Shown piece after piece: positions 6,238 through 6,600 of a stretch of 6,600 bases of DNA. Source of the DNA: an uncultured Actinomyces sp. (GTDB lineage Bacteria; Actinomycetota; Actinomycetes; Actinomycetales; Actinomycetaceae). How positions within the stretch are numbered: position 1 is the stretch's first letter; every line of letters starts with the position of its first letter. A program made the position numbers and the translations under genes. The DNA lies in contig CALBAF010000477.1 of assembly GCA_937926415.1 (NCBI GenBank), positions 1-6,600 on the forward strand, read 5' to 3'. A model generated the notes under the pieces. That model saw only the letters and a program-made list of their open reading frames with translations, had not been told where the DNA came from and did no database searches.

Positions 6238-6290
6238 GTTGGCGGTGGGATCGGATTTTGGTATCCGACCCACCGCCGACTCGTTGTGTG
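6238..6290 (+). terminator. Long hairpin ending the GntR-ABC operon
   Basis: GGCGGTGGGATCGGAT (6241-6256) pairs with ATCCGACCCACCGCC (6263-6277), giving 15 base pairs with one bulged A (6250) and a 6-nt loop; GTT/GAC outside adds three more including a G-T pair. It begins 22 nt after the permease stop and is followed by the moderately T-rich TCGTTGTGTG. It reads as a factor-independent terminator, though it ends only about 20 nt before the next gene, so partial read-through is possible. Confidence 0.75.
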
Positions 6291-6300
6291 AGGAGCGTAG

Positions 6301-6600
6301 ATGACCGCTGAGGGACCCCGCTTCGGGGCCACGCCGCAAAACCCCGACCTGCTGCGCTGGATTGGCATTCAGGTCCTCCTTCTCGTCATCGCCTGGGTGA
6401 TCGGCATGGTCGTGCGGCGCCTCCTGGCCTTGCGCATGACGATGTCCACGGCCTCGGCGACCCTCACCAGCCTGGGTGGCCTGTGGGGCCAGCGCCTGGG
6501 GACCAACGCGGCCGCGCTGCCCCTCCTCGACTTCGCCGAGGCCTCGGACCCCCCAGGAGGGCTACGGGTCACAGGAGGGGTGCCGGGTGACGATCCCGCC
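6301..6600 (+). CDS. Unrecognised membrane protein (3' end beyond window)
   Basis: Exactly 100 codons are open from ATG 6301 to the window edge. AGGAG at 6291-6295, 5 nt before the ATG, supports the start. A polar N-terminus of about 17 residues is followed by one strong hydrophobic helix (about 18-39, LLRWIGIQVLLLVIAWVIGM), then a basic VVRRLLALRM edge, which suggests the downstream part is cytoplasmic. Residues 48-76 are Ala/Ser/Thr/Gly-rich and only mildly hydrophobic, and from 80 on the chain is Asp/Pro/Gly-rich. Codon use matches the neighbours, so a real gene is likely. I do not recognise the family. No separate promoter is evident between the hairpin and the start, and a CCCCG-CTT-CGGGG hairpin covers codons 6-10. 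It may be served by read-through from the ABC operon or by a promoter overlapping the hairpin. Confidence 0.7.
   Translation, partial: MTAEGPRFGATPQNPDLLRWIGIQVLLLVIAWVIGMVVRRLLALRMTMSTASATLTSLGGLWGQRLGTNAAALPLLDFAEASDPPGGLRVTGGVPGDDPA

Noticed and set aside
1..6600. tRNA, rRNA, CRISPR arrays, insertion sequences or attachment sites
   Set aside because: No cloverleaf, regularly spaced repeats, transposase-like frame or terminal inverted repeats with target duplications were seen on either strand.

Overview
This window comes from a high-GC Gram-positive bacterium, most likely an actinobacterium of the Actinomyces/Schaalia group. Coding DNA is GC-rich with strong G/C preference at third codon positions. 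AGGAGG-type ribosome sites precede most genes, and the left-hand gene encodes a secreted, Thr/Pro-rich surface-type protein of the sort those oral and mucosal bacteria carry. The genus is an inference from style; no marker gene is present.

Layout. (1) Bases 1-1365, minus strand: the 5' part (455 codons) of a secreted surface protein with a signal peptide, two cysteine-bracketed modules and the start of a Thr/Pro/Glu/Ser stalk. It runs off the left edge, so the expected wall anchor is not visible. (2) Bases 1366-1755: a divergent intergenic region with no convincing gene. It is AT-richer near the surface gene and holds three copies of AATACTGACC or a one-mismatch variant, a bulged 11-bp inverted repeat, a smaller inverted repeat, a possible glgP promoter and a GC-rich leader that can fold. 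(3) Bases 1756-4122, plus strand: glycogen/alpha-glucan phosphorylase, complete with its PLP-lysine motif, followed by a 13-bp hairpin. (4) Bases 4168-6280, plus strand: a compact YtrA-type cassette made of a short GntR-family regulator, an ABC ATPase and a six-helix ABC-2-like permease. It starts from a TTGACA promoter overlapped by a perfect 8-6-8 palindrome and ends at a long hairpin. (5) Bases 6301-6600, plus strand: the first 100 codons of an unrecognised membrane protein that leaves the right edge.

How it works together. The phosphorylase is stand-alone carbon-storage metabolism. The regulator-ATPase-permease set is one transcription unit (19-nt gap, then a 1-nt TGATG stop/start overlap). 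The regulator very probably represses its own operon through the palindrome; in related systems the inducers are often cell-envelope stresses, but the substrate cannot be read from this sequence. Much of the window is ordinary. The parts most worth a second look are the three-box element upstream of the surface gene, the operator array of the YtrA cassette, and the two-module, four-cysteine surface protein.
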